Assembly (NCBI GenBank): GCA_000955785.1
Contig: JYOD01000107.1
Coordinates: forward strand, 1-64,000
Length of the DNA stretch: 64,000 nt
Source of the DNA: Burkholderiaceae bacterium 16
Lineage (GTDB): Bacteria > Pseudomonadota > Gammaproteobacteria > Burkholderiales > Burkholderiaceae
Direction of reading: 5' to 3'
Shown here: piece by piece, positions 6,164 to 12,971 of the stretch
Position numbering within the stretch: position 1 is the first letter of the stretch
How the letters are laid out: every line of letters begins with the position of its first letter
Made by a program: the position numbers and the translations under genes
The notes under the pieces: generated by a model
Database searches by the model: none
Told to the model about the DNA's origin: nothing
What the model saw: only the letters and a program-made list of their open reading frames with translations

Positions 6164-6373
6164 TCACATACCCAGCGCCGCCCTCACCCGCGCATCAATG
6201 CCCAACCGATAGAGCGTGGCGCCCACCTCCGTCAGCAGTACCCTCTCCTTCCCCAGTATTGCCGGGTCGGCTAGCAACACTGCCAGGCCGGCTATCGCAT
6301 CGTCGATCGGCAGCTCAGTTTCCTCATCCAGCGCCATTTGCTCGAACTGACGGATCACGTCGTCTGGTTCCAT
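6164..6373 (-). CDS. Small acidic phage-type protein (69 aa)
   Basis: ATG 6373 (MEPDDVIRQFEQMALDEETE) follows GGGAGG and is the best start; an upstream ATG at 6469 is also in frame. The product is acidic and helical, ends LYRLGIDARVRAALGM, and has no recognised domain. It lies just left of the OL-like operators, so it may be expressed leftward from a promoter that the repressor also controls. Confidence 0.55.
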   Translation of the reverse strand: MEPDDVIRQFEQMALDEETELPIDDAIAGLAVLLADPAILGKERVLLTEVGATLYRLGIDARVRAALGM

Positions 6374-6510
6374 AACGGCCTCCCGGTGGTTGCGTCGAAC
6401 AAGTTTAGGCGAGGTATCAGGACGTTCCGTGTCGACCGCTGGATCGCGTCTCACAAGGCTCCCTCTCATGTGATGGGTATCACAAAACTAGAAACTTGCA
6501 CCCATAATAT

Positions 6511-6549
6511 AACCATAGTTCTTGACAAATAAATAACTTAGGTTATACT
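6511..6549 (+). promoter_or_regulatory. Repressor-controlled early promoter with two operators (OL/PL-like)
   Basis: A -35 TTGACA (6522-6527) and -10 TATACT (6544-6549) are separated by 16 bp. Operator AACCATAGTT (6511-6520) lies just upstream and AACTTAGGTT (6535-6544) covers the spacer and -10. Their centres are 24 bp apart, the same spacing as in the 3072-3129 cluster. The second site sits in a 15-bp sequence that is the exact reverse complement of one at 3069-3083. This strongly suggests that the CI/Cro-like pair also controls this promoter, which reads toward the operon at 7055-10300. Confidence 0.8.
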
Positions 6550-6764
6550 ATGGAAGCCATCAACGCACCACCAGCGCAAAGCGCCCGGTGCCAGTTCTTT
6601 GACAAGTCGGGATTCAGGAGAGGGCGCGCAGGGATGCGTTGCTCGGGCGGGGTGGTACCAGCACCCCGCCGGCTGACAAGTTCGATGGCGGAGACCAGCA
6701 CGGCCAAGGCAAAAATGCACAAGGCCACGTCAATCTTCACCTCCACCTTCACGGCAACTTTCAT
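6543..6764 (-). CDS. Possible small membrane protein (73 aa)
   Basis: AAGGTGA lies seven bases ahead of ATG 6764. The product MKVAVKVEVKIDVALCIFAL, then AVLVSAIELVSRRG, has one transmembrane helix (about residues 12-30) and a proline/arginine-rich tail. It reads against the PL-like promoter and its stop overlaps the -10. A plus-strand frame from ATG 6550 to 6810 also exists and cannot be excluded. Hairpins at 6817-6834 and 6908-6922 (CCGGAC/GTCCGG) lie in the leader before 7055; otherwise 6811-7054 holds nothing I can name. Confidence 0.35.
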   Translation of the reverse strand: MKVAVKVEVKIDVALCIFALAVLVSAIELVSRRGAGTTPPEQRIPARPLLNPDLSKNWHRALCAGGALMASIV

Positions 6765-7054
6765 GGCTCATCACCTTGAAAGCTCGTGGCCACGAGCTGC
6801 TCATTGGTAACCCGCCGTTGCTAGCGGGGCCAGATTGCTACCTAGGATGGTTCTCTGGCGTCAGCTAACCCTTGAGGCGCGCGGTGCCCGGGCATCCTGT
6901 CCTGCCGGACTCCGTCCGGTACCGCCGCATGCTTTAGGGGCTCACCTTGAGCGGCTTGTGGGGCCGCAACCGGGCTTCACAGTCCCGGCAAAGCGAGCAT
7001 AGCAAACCTGGTCTGCGCCCTCCCCTGAATCCCGGCTTCGTCGAAGGTAACTCG

Positions 7055-7354
7055 ATGGAGACCCCAATGCCCTCCCCAAATCCAATCCCTCGCAGTTCCC
7101 GCCGGCCGCCGCTGCGCGCCGACGAGGCCTGCACGGTCGTCATGACCGCCGGCCTGCTCTGGGCAGTCACTGGCGAATTCACTACTCCCGCACCCGGCCG
7201 CACGCCGGCTTTCATCGCCTGCGATATCCGCCTCGTGAACGACGACGGCAGCGAATCCGCGCCGATGCAGGACCTCTTCGCGAAGGCGTTCATCGAGCAG
7301 ATCGAAGAACTCGCCGCCGAATCACTGGCCGAGGATCCGAGGGTCGCGGCATGA
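7055..7354 (+). CDS. Phage hypothetical protein (99 aa), first gene of rightward operon
   Basis: I took ATG 7055 (METPMPSPNPIPRSSRRPPL) with AAGG upstream. ATG 7067, with GGAG upstream, is an alternative. The body (RADEACTVVMTAGLLWAVTG, IACDIRLVNDDGSESAPMQD, EQIEELAAESLAEDP) is acidic and soluble. No family is recognised. Its TGA overlaps the next ATG (ATGA), and it is the first confident gene after the PL-like promoter. Confidence 0.55.
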   Translation: METPMPSPNPIPRSSRRPPLRADEACTVVMTAGLLWAVTGEFTTPAPGRTPAFIACDIRLVNDDGSESAPMQDLFAKAFIEQIEELAAESLAEDPRVAA

Positions 7355-7581
7355 GCACAAGCACCGCCACCACCAACACGTACGGCACCAACGCCGAGAT
7401 CGCGTTCCTCAAGCACCTGGGCAGCCAGTTGACGCGCAAGGTGCTGCTGCGCAACTACATCAATGCGGCGCCGAAGCGCACGGTGTGGGGCTCGATCGAC
7501 AAGACCGCAGTACTGCTCTTCGCCGAGCAGTTGCTGGCCGAAGCAGAGAACGCCGAGCAATTCGTCGCGAGGGCGGCATGA
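7351..7581 (+). CDS. Phage hypothetical protein (76 aa)
   Basis: ATG 7351 overlaps the preceding stop. The product has a Thr/Ser/Asn-rich start (MSTSTATTNTYGTNAEIAFL) and then LKHLGSQLTRKVLLRNYINA...AVLLFAEQLLAEAEN. It is helical, soluble and has no recognised domain. Its end overlaps the following 23-residue ORF, so translation is coupled along the rightward operon. Confidence 0.5.
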   Translation: MSTSTATTNTYGTNAEIAFLKHLGSQLTRKVLLRNYINAAPKRTVWGSIDKTAVLLFAEQLLAEAENAEQFVARAA

Positions 7582-7649
7582 CCAACCGCAACAGCCGCGA
7601 AACGAGCCAGCGCCGCAATCGAGCTGTGTTGTACCTGATCCTAGCATGA
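7578..7649 (+). CDS. 23-residue coupled ORF before the Gp37/Gp68 gene
   Basis: ATG 7578 overlaps the upstream TGA, and its own TGA overlaps ATG 7646 (ATGA). The peptide MTNRNSRETSQRRNRAVLYL plus ILA is basic. It fills the gap between two real genes, so it is either a micro-protein or a translational coupler. Confidence 0.35.
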   Translation: MTNRNSRETSQRRNRAVLYLILA

Positions 7650-8566
7650 GCGAAAACACAAAAATCGAGTGGACTGACGCCACCTTCAGCCCATGGATCG
7701 GCTGCTCCAAGGTGTCGCCAGCGTGCGATCACTGCTATGCCGAGGTGTCCACGCCAGCGCGCGCTCTGGGTGTGACTTGGGGTGCCAAGGAAGAGCGGCA
7801 TCGCACGTCGGCAGGCAACTGGAAGCTCCCGCTGCGCTGGAACGCCCAGCACGGTGAGTTCTTCACCGCCCACGGCCGGCGCCGGCGCGTCTTCTGCGCG
7901 AGCCTGGCTGACGTGTTCGACAACGCCATCGGCGCGCAATGGCGCTTTGACCTGCTCCGCCTGATCATCGAAACGCCGAATCTTGATTGGCTGCTGCTGA
8001 CGAAGCGCATTGGCAACGTCTTCCGGTTGGTCAGCGACGTCAGGTCTCATGACTGGCTGGCCGGGCGCGACAACGTCTGGCTCGGGGCGACGATCTGCAA
8101 CCAGGAGGAAGCCGACCGCGACATCCCCAAGTTGCTGGCGGTGAAGGCGCGCGTGCGGTTCCTATCCATGGAGCCGTTGCCCGGGCCCGTGGACGTGTTC
8201 TCGGCTATGACCGGTGAACTTCTACACACATCCGGGGATGACTACGAGCCCGGTGCGATCGACTGGGTAATTGCCAGCGGCGAGAGCGGCGCCAGCGCGC
8301 GCCCGATGCATCCGGACTGGGCGGCCAGCTTGCGCGACCAGTGCGCGGCGGCCGGGGTCCCATTCTTATTTAAGCAATGGGGCGAGCATGCGCCGAACAA
8401 CCGCACGATGGCAGAGGTCGAGGCAGCCGAGCGCGGCTACACCTTCGTCCACTACAGCGCGACCCAGCCCTACCCCATTGCGGCGATGGACCGCGTCGGC
8501 AAGAAGGCCGCCGGCCGCTTGCTCGACGGCGTGCAGCACGATGGATTTCCTGGAAGCGCAGCATGA
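7646..8566 (+). CDS. Phage Gp37/Gp68 family protein, DUF5131 (306 aa)
   Basis: The start MSENTKIEWTDATFSPWIGC is the family hallmark. Cysteines C20, C27 and C30 (CSKVSPACDHC) form a C-x6-C-x2-C motif like a radical-SAM iron-sulfur site. Later blocks are RVFCASLADVFD, LDWLLLTKRIGNVFR, VWLGATICNQEEADR, FLSMEPLPGPV, WVIASGESGASARPMHPDW and FLFKQWGEHAP, all typical of PF07505. Members occur in phages and mobile elements. The fold suggests radical-SAM-like chemistry, but the substrate is not established. The length is normal. It lies in the rightward operon under the PL-like promoter. Confidence 0.85.
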   Translation: MSENTKIEWTDATFSPWIGCSKVSPACDHCYAEVSTPARALGVTWGAKEERHRTSAGNWKLPLRWNAQHGEFFTAHGRRRRVFCASLADVFDNAIGAQWRFDLLRLIIETPNLDWLLLTKRIGNVFRLVSDVRSHDWLAGRDNVWLGATICNQEEADRDIPKLLAVKARVRFLSMEPLPGPVDVFSAMTGELLHTSGDDYEPGAIDWVIASGESGASARPMHPDWAASLRDQCAAAGVPFLFKQWGEHAPNNRTMAEVEAAERGYTFVHYSATQPYPIAAMDRVGKKAAGRLLDGVQHDGFPGSAA

Positions 8567-8568
8567 AA

Positions 8569-8784
8569 TCAGTTCTCAACCTCATGCCAGCCGGCAAAGC
8601 TGTTGTTCTTATCGTTCTCGTATGTCCATTTCGTCCCGCAAGTTGAGCAAATGAACGACGCCTTGGTGACCGCCGCCTTCCCGATGGGACTGAACTTCTC
8701 ACTTCCGGTCTCAACAAGGGCATCGTGCCCTCGTTCCCCTCGTCTATCCATGACGATAGAACAGCAAGCATCGCACTTCGCCAT
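8569..8784 (-). CDS. Small zinc-ribbon-like protein (71 aa)
   Basis: ATG 8784 follows GGGAGA. Cysteines occur as MAKCDACCS at the start and FICSTCGTKW near residue 53, two CxxC knuckles that suggest a zinc ribbon. The middle (RRGERGHDALVETGSEKFSP) is polar. It is the last of three minus-strand genes lying inside the otherwise plus-strand operon. Function unknown. Confidence 0.6.
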   Translation of the reverse strand: MAKCDACCSIVMDRRGERGHDALVETGSEKFSPIGKAAVTKASFICSTCGTKWTYENDKNNSFAGWHEVEN

Positions 8785-8830
8785 GGCCGTCTCCCAAGAA
8801 AGGAATTGATGTGGTGGAATTTCGGAGGGT

Positions 8831-9034
8831 TCAGATATGAACGTCAACCCACTCCCTGGCCCAGGCAAGGCCTTCGGCGAGTGCCCGGTCGAAAGTCGGG
8901 TAATAGCCAAGCGGGTCGGAGTTCTCAAGCACTTGGCCATCCTTCTCTACGGCCCCCGAAGATTCGAACGAGCCATCCACCAGGGGCTTCGCAAAGCCTC
9001 GAATGGTGTGTCCGCCATAGGTCTCTGTGATCAT
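8831..9034 (-). CDS. Phage hypothetical protein (67 aa)
   Basis: GAGGGGG precedes ATG 9034. The product MITETYGGHTIRGFAKPLVD contains a beta-rich start, then GYYPTFDRALAEGLAWAREW before its end. The 'Y-x-G-x-x-I' start and the C-terminal helix resemble small phage proteins of unknown function. It is the middle gene of the three-gene minus-strand cassette. Confidence 0.55.
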   Translation of the reverse strand: MITETYGGHTIRGFAKPLVDGSFESSGAVEKDGQVLENSDPLGYYPTFDRALAEGLAWAREWVDVHI

Positions 9035-9091
9035 AGTTGCCCCCTCGGGCTTCGTAATTTGAGCCGATACCCGCTCACTTGGCAGGCGGGT

Positions 9092-9355
9092 TCAGTGATC
9101 GCCAGTGTCGCCCCCGTCGGTGTCAGCGACGAAGCCCATTCCCCCCTTGTCTTCGCCCAGCCGCACGGCAACAAGAACTGCCGAATTCGGCACCAGGATG
9201 ATCGATTCTTTGTGCCTCAACTCGACCATCCGGCCGGTTGTATCGACCCCGTCACAGAACAACTGGCTCCAGTCATCGACGCGGGTGTGTGTCTTGAAAA
9301 TCGTCGGCGACAGTTGGCGCCAATGTGCGCCAGCCAAGACCACAAACCATGGCAT
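9092..9355 (-). CDS. Phage hypothetical protein (87 aa)
   Basis: ATG 9355 starts MPWFVVLAGAHWRQLSPTIF. The rest (VDDWSQLFCDGVDTTGRMVE, SIILVPNSAVLVAVRLGEDK) is mostly beta and ends in an Asp/Gly-rich tail. No domain is recognised. It is the promoter-proximal gene of the minus-strand cassette; 9355-9392 between it and the divergent DUF1643 gene is only 36 bp. Confidence 0.5.
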   Translation of the reverse strand: MPWFVVLAGAHWRQLSPTIFKTHTRVDDWSQLFCDGVDTTGRMVELRHKESIILVPNSAVLVAVRLGEDKGGMGFVADTDGGDTGDH

Positions 9356-9391
9356 GTCCGTCTCCAGAGTGATTCTCAGGGAATCGTAGCA

Positions 9392-9913
9392 ATGAAGCGC
9401 CTAACAACCAAGACCCTCGACGGAGAAGCCGGCTGCATCCTCTCCGACTGCGAGCAGTACCGCTATCGCCTCTGGCGCGAGCGGGATCGCAGCCGGCCAG
9501 CCCTGGGCTTCATCATGCTGAACCCGTCCACCGCTGACCACCAGGTCAACGACCCGACGATCACCCGCTGCCTGCAGCGCGCGCTGGCCGGCCGCTATGG
9601 CCGCCTGGAAGTGGTGAACCTGTTCCCCTTGCGCTCGACGGACCCGGATGAACTGCTGGCCCACCCAGCGCCGCTCGGCGACGAGCGCAAGGCCGACGGC
9701 GCCATCATGGACGCGCTCGATCGCTGCACGTTGGTAATTTGCGCCTGGGGCGCACACAAGGCGGCGCCGGCACGCGCGGCGGAGGTGCTGCGCATCGTCC
9801 GGATGTGCGGGCGCGGCGCCCTGCTCCATCACCTCGGGCTAAATCAGGACGGCAGCCCGAAGCACCCGCTCTACATCGCGGCCAAAGTTCGGCCGAAGCC
9901 GTACGAAATATGA
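9392..9913 (+). CDS. DUF1643 family protein (173 aa)
   Basis: ATG 9392 starts MKRLTTKTLDGEAGCILSDC. The core is typical of DUF1643 (PF07799): YRYRLWRERD, LGFIMLNPSTADHQVNDPTI, RLEVVNLFPLRSTDPDEL and VICAWGAHKAAPARAAEV. The conserved MLNPSTAD...DPT block is complete. The family is common in phages and mobile elements and has no established activity. The stop overlaps the start of a 23-residue ORF. It resumes the plus-strand operon after the minus-strand cassette. Confidence 0.85.
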   Translation: MKRLTTKTLDGEAGCILSDCEQYRYRLWRERDRSRPALGFIMLNPSTADHQVNDPTITRCLQRALAGRYGRLEVVNLFPLRSTDPDELLAHPAPLGDERKADGAIMDALDRCTLVICAWGAHKAAPARAAEVLRIVRMCGRGALLHHLGLNQDGSPKHPLYIAAKVRPKPYEI

Positions 9914-9981
9914 ACGAAGCAGCGCAACGAAATATTGAATTGACCCGCCAGGCTTGGCGGATTGGAGAACAGCATGAGTGA
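9910..9981 (+). CDS. 23-residue coupled ORF
   Basis: ATG 9910 overlaps the DUF1643 stop, and the frame MNEAAQRNIELTRQAWRIGE then QHE ends at TGA 9979-9981, overlapping the start of the next gene at 9974. It is amphipathic and helical. Support is positional only. Confidence 0.35.
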   Translation: MNEAAQRNIELTRQAWRIGEQHE

Positions 9982-10300
9982 GTCAGATCTGATCGAGCGC
10001 CTGGCCGCCGCGGTGGCCGCCCGGGTAAAGCCCGCCCTACCCCTGGCCGTCCAGTTGTGGAATCTGGAGATGATCGGCGCCTACCTGCAGCGCTCACCCC
10101 GCGTCGTGGGCGAGCGCATTGTTACCCTGCCAGATTTTCCCAAGGCCATCCGTCTGCCGGCAGCCCGTGCGAAGAAGCCGGGTCTGGAAGAGGAAAAGGA
10201 CAAGGGCAAGAGCCTGCCCCTGTGGAAGGCAGCGGAGGTCATCGCCTGGACTGAGGGGCACCACGACCAGGTCGTCGGCCGCCCGCGAAAACCTATCTAA
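9974..10300 (+). CDS. Excisionase/AlpA-like DNA-binding protein (108 aa)
   Basis: GGAGAACAGC precedes ATG 9974. Residues about 28-65 (VQLWNLEMIGAYLQRSPRVV, then TLPDFPKAIRLP) and the later PLWKAAEVIAWTEGH match the AlpA/excisionase winged-helix pattern, in which a two-helix reader is followed by a 'FPxPxRLxxxxxxW' strand. It is the last gene of the rightward early operon, as xis is in lambdoid phages. A role in excision with the now broken integrase is inferred from fold and position. Confidence 0.6.
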   Translation: MSESDLIERLAAAVAARVKPALPLAVQLWNLEMIGAYLQRSPRVVGERIVTLPDFPKAIRLPAARAKKPGLEEEKDKGKSLPLWKAAEVIAWTEGHHDQVVGRPRKPI

Positions 10301-10435
10301 TGGACATCCGCTTGGCACTCCGGCGAGTGCGTCTAGCGAGCAGGTCAAGCCCTCCTCCGTGAGACTTGCTCGACGCTCCTAGCCCTGCGATCATGAGCGA
10401 CATCGTTCAACTAAAGAAGTCAGGGCGGGAGATAT

Positions 10436-11377
10436 ATGCGTTACTGGTGGGTCAATCAAAATCAAACATACAAGTTCGAAGTGCACGGCAAATTCATGTG
10501 GTCGCCAAAAACGAAGACCAACGGCCATAGGAATCAGTTCTATGACAACATGCAGGAGGTTCAGGCCGGTGACGTCATCTTTTCCTACTGCGATACGAAA
10601 ATCAAGGCAGTAGGCGTTGCCAGAGGGCGCGCACGGTCTTCGCCAAAACCAGAATTCAGGACTGCGGGATCGAACTGGGCCAATGAAGGGTGGTATATCC
10701 CCGTTGAGTTCAAAGAACTGGAAAACACGGTCCGACCCAAAGACTTCATTGAGCAACTGCTGGAGCATCTCCCAGAGAAATATTCTCCTCTGTCTACCAG
10801 CGGCGATGGCCTTCAGTCCGTCTACCTTGCCGCGGTACCCAACGCACTTGCGGAGCGCCTGATCAACTTGATCGGCCCCGAGTACGCCCGCAAATTACGC
10901 GAGCTTAGCAGCGCGGGCCCTGAGAGCGATGAGGGCGACGAAAGCAACGACGCCGAGGAGAACGCCATTCGAGGTAGAACTGACATCGGACCAACCACGA
11001 AAGATCAGCTCGTGAAGGCGCGTCGCGGACAAGGCATCTTCAAGGCAAACGTCAAACTCAACGAGTCAAAATGCCGGGTAACCGGCATTTCCCAGATGCA
11101 ACATTTGCGAGCCAGCCACATAAAGCCGTGGAAGGACAGCAATGATGAAGAAAAACTGAACGGCTGCAACGGACTGCTTTTATCCCCACACGTCGACCAC
11201 CTATTCGACAGGGGATTGATTTCCTTCTCGAACAATGGGGACATTCTGATCTCCCCAAAACTGGACCGCTCAGTGCTACAGAAATGGAGCGTTAGCGAGA
11301 AAACCAACGTCGGCACTTTCAATGACGTTCAATCGGGTTTTCTGGTATACCACCGCGACATCGTCTTCAAGAAATAA
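10436..11377 (+). CDS. EVE-HNH endonuclease, putative modification-dependent restriction enzyme (313 aa)
   Basis: GGGCGGGAG precedes ATG 10436. Residues 1-140 form an EVE/PUA-like domain (MRYWWVNQNQTYKFEVHGKF; FYDNMQEVQAGDVIFSYCD; IKAVGVARG). An acidic linker follows (163-176, ESDEGDESNDAEEN). Residues 210-265 are an HNH_2 nuclease: C213 in CRVTG, H228 in RASHIKPW, N245, H252 and D254-H255 in SPHVDHLFDRG. EVE-HNH proteins include type IV-like enzymes that cut DNA with modified cytosine; the exact target here is unknown. It is followed after 10 bp by the GIY-YIG gene. GC is lower than in the flanking chromosome, consistent with transfer. Confidence 0.85.
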   Translation: MRYWWVNQNQTYKFEVHGKFMWSPKTKTNGHRNQFYDNMQEVQAGDVIFSYCDTKIKAVGVARGRARSSPKPEFRTAGSNWANEGWYIPVEFKELENTVRPKDFIEQLLEHLPEKYSPLSTSGDGLQSVYLAAVPNALAERLINLIGPEYARKLRELSSAGPESDEGDESNDAEENAIRGRTDIGPTTKDQLVKARRGQGIFKANVKLNESKCRVTGISQMQHLRASHIKPWKDSNDEEKLNGCNGLLLSPHVDHLFDRGLISFSNNGDILISPKLDRSVLQKWSVSEKTNVGTFNDVQSGFLVYHRDIVFKK

Positions 11378-11387
11378 CCGAAACGCC

Positions 11388-11915
11388 ATGCACGCACCCA
11401 CATCTATTCACCGAGTGGACCAACTCCTGGCAGGAAGCACGATCGCCCTTCCCCCGCTGCCGGGCGTCTATGCATTCTGGTGGATTGCGCCGCGCGAAAA
11501 GCTGATGGCAGCGAACAGACAGGTGGTGCTGCTAGGGCCAGGCCAAACGCCAGTTAATGTCGAGTATCGCGATTGGTGGCCGCAAGAACTAGCCTACCCT
11601 TGTCTCTATGTTGGCAAAACAACAAACGTGAGGACGCGATTCTCCCAGCACATTCTGCGCAGCAAGGAAGGGCGGCTTCACAAGGCGCACCCGGAAAACT
11701 GGAAAGCCAAGCCGCATAACACCTCCTGCCAACTTCGATTCGGCATCGAGCACGTCTTTCCAACCGCAAAGGAGCCGCTTGAGATCATCAAGGCCTCGAT
11801 TGGCTTCTCGTTTAGGACCGACTTCGCAGACAACGCCGTAGCTGAGCGCTTCTTCGAGGAGGACCGCCTGGTGGGGACCTGGCGCCCTTGGTTCAATATC
11901 GACTCCGAGAGGTAG
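11388..11915 (+). CDS. GIY-YIG nuclease-like protein (175 aa)
   Basis: ATG 11388 lies 10 bp after the EVE-HNH stop. The GIY element is G26-V27-Y28 (LPGVYAFWW) and the YIG element is Y74-V75-G76 (CLYVGKTTNVRTRFSQHI, with R84 and H88). A glutamate in RFFEEDRLVGTWRP could be the metal ligand, and an Asn follows in WFNID. The spacer between GVY and YVG is about 45 residues, much longer than the usual 10 or so, as in some restriction-type GIY-YIG enzymes. All catalytic positions appear present. Coupling to EVE-HNH and a shared terminator suggest one defence operon; that is inference. Confidence 0.75.
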   Translation: MHAPTSIHRVDQLLAGSTIALPPLPGVYAFWWIAPREKLMAANRQVVLLGPGQTPVNVEYRDWWPQELAYPCLYVGKTTNVRTRFSQHILRSKEGRLHKAHPENWKAKPHNTSCQLRFGIEHVFPTAKEPLEIIKASIGFSFRTDFADNAVAERFFEEDRLVGTWRPWFNIDSER

Positions 11916-11928
11916 ACATTGCTTGAAT

Positions 11929-11956
11929 CCGGCTCAGCCCAGTTTAACTGAGCCGG
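11929..11956 (+). terminator. Hairpin after the GIY-YIG gene
   Basis: CCGGCTCA (11929-11936) pairs perfectly with TGAGCCGG (11949-11956) around a 12-nt loop. No long T-run follows. It separates the nuclease operon from the convergent integrase and may stop transcription from both sides. Confidence 0.5.
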
Positions 11957-11975
11957 CAATGTGGAGCGGCCAAGC

Positions 11976-12437
11976 TCAATCCAACAGTGCCGCGATATCT
12001 GCCGCCGACTCGTTGTAGTACGTCATCAACTCGTTCAGATCCGTGTGCCCGGTCATCCGGGCCAGGGCCAGCGGCTGCAGCTTCTTTGCCAGGCGCGTGA
12101 TCGCCTCGTGCCGCGTGTCGTGGAATGTCAGGTTCCTGAGTCCCGACCGATCGCGCCCCTTACCCTCGATCTCCTTCCGGCCGATCAGCTCAAGCAGCAG
12201 GATCTCCCAGCGACTGCCCCACTTCTTCGGACTGACGTCCTTTTGGTACTTGTCCAGGACATCGCCGACAGTGTGGGTCTTGCTCCCCATCCCGGATTCG
12301 ATCGAGCGCATTTCCGTCTCGCGCTTCGCCGCCCAGGCCTGCGCCTCTGCCTTCGTGTCAAACATGCGGGAATCCCGTACACCCTTCACCTTCACCTGCG
12401 CGCGCCAGCCTGTTGCGGACTTCGTAAAGTGCGCCAT
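11976..12437 (-). pseudogene. Tyrosine-recombinase integrase with large internal deletion (153 aa remain)
   Basis: The N-terminus (MAHFTKSATGWRAQVKVKGV, a three-stranded arm-binding domain) and the C-terminal catalytic end (FHDTRHEAITRLAKK; MTGHTDLNELMTYYN) are both clear. The second-box H-x-x-R, the H of TGH and the nucleophile Tyr are kept. Intact relatives are around 340 residues. The core-binding domain and the first catalytic Arg/Lys region are missing between LLLELIGR and KEIEGKGR, an in-frame loss of about 190 residues. It cannot be a working recombinase. It lies 190 bp from the 3' end of tRNA-Leu, marking that gene as the attachment site. Confidence 0.85.
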
Positions 12438-12628
12438 TTCGTGGGGCCGAACGTGGGGCCGTTATGGGGCCGGAGTGCCGATTATAAGTGAAATGGGAAT
12501 GTGCAGAGTACAACGAGGCGATTGCCGAGAATCGCCTGCTAAGCCTTGTGCGGCCTAGCTTTGCGGGCTGAAGTGATACAGAAATGCGGGAGGTGAAATG
12601 AGGCGTATAAGTGATGCAAAAAAGACTT

Positions 12629-12715
12629 TGGTGCGAGGGAGGGGACTCGAACCCCTACACCATTGCTGGCGTCAGGACCTAAACCTGGTGCGTCTACCAA
12701 TTTCGCCACCCTCGC
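12629..12715 (-). tRNA. tRNA-Leu (anticodon UAG), with encoded CCA
   Basis: The minus strand reads GCGAGGGTGGCGAAATTGGT at the 5' end and ends GGGGTTCGAGTCCCC, CCTCGC, A, CCA. Acceptor arms GCGAGGG/CCCTCGC pair, the anticodon loop TTTAGGT holds TAG, and a class II variable arm is present, as expected for leucine. The adjacent integrase remnant shows that its 3' half served as attB for the element to the left. The copy here is intact, so the insertion rebuilt the tRNA. Confidence 0.95.
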
Positions 12716-12802
12716 AGTCCCTGCGGCGTGCATCCCTGGCGGGAGGCCGCTGTGCTCGTTGATTTGCAAGCGGGCCAGGGAGCGATGAGGGTGTTCACAA
12801 AG

Positions 12803-12838
12803 CACAAAAGCAAACAGGCGGCTGAAACTGCCCGCCTG
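12803..12838 (-). terminator. Terminator of the MFS transporter operon
   Basis: On the minus strand CAGGCGG (12838-12832) pairs with CCGCCTG (12821-12815), followed by TTTGCTTTTG. It lies downstream of the leftward MFS/amidase operon and before tRNA-Leu. Confidence 0.6.
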
Positions 12839-12971
12839 GCTTTGTGTTACCCGTGCTGCCGGCGCACTTTGCGCATGCAGCGCAACGAGGCAGCGGATTC
12901 TAGCGCAAAGCGCCGCGGGAATCCAGCCCCCTCATGCTACCTAGGGCATCTAGGCTGGCCGTCTCGTCCGC

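Noticed and set aside
10330..10390. Partial inverted repeat GAGCAGGTC/GACTTGCTC upstream of the EVE-HNH gene
   Set aside because: One G-T pair, a long loop and no T-run; too weak to call a terminator or an att site.
10393..10527. Short plus-strand ORF beginning MSDIVQLKKSGREIYALLVG just ahead of the EVE-HNH gene
   Set aside because: It overlaps the well-supported EVE-HNH start in another frame and has no ribosome-binding site.
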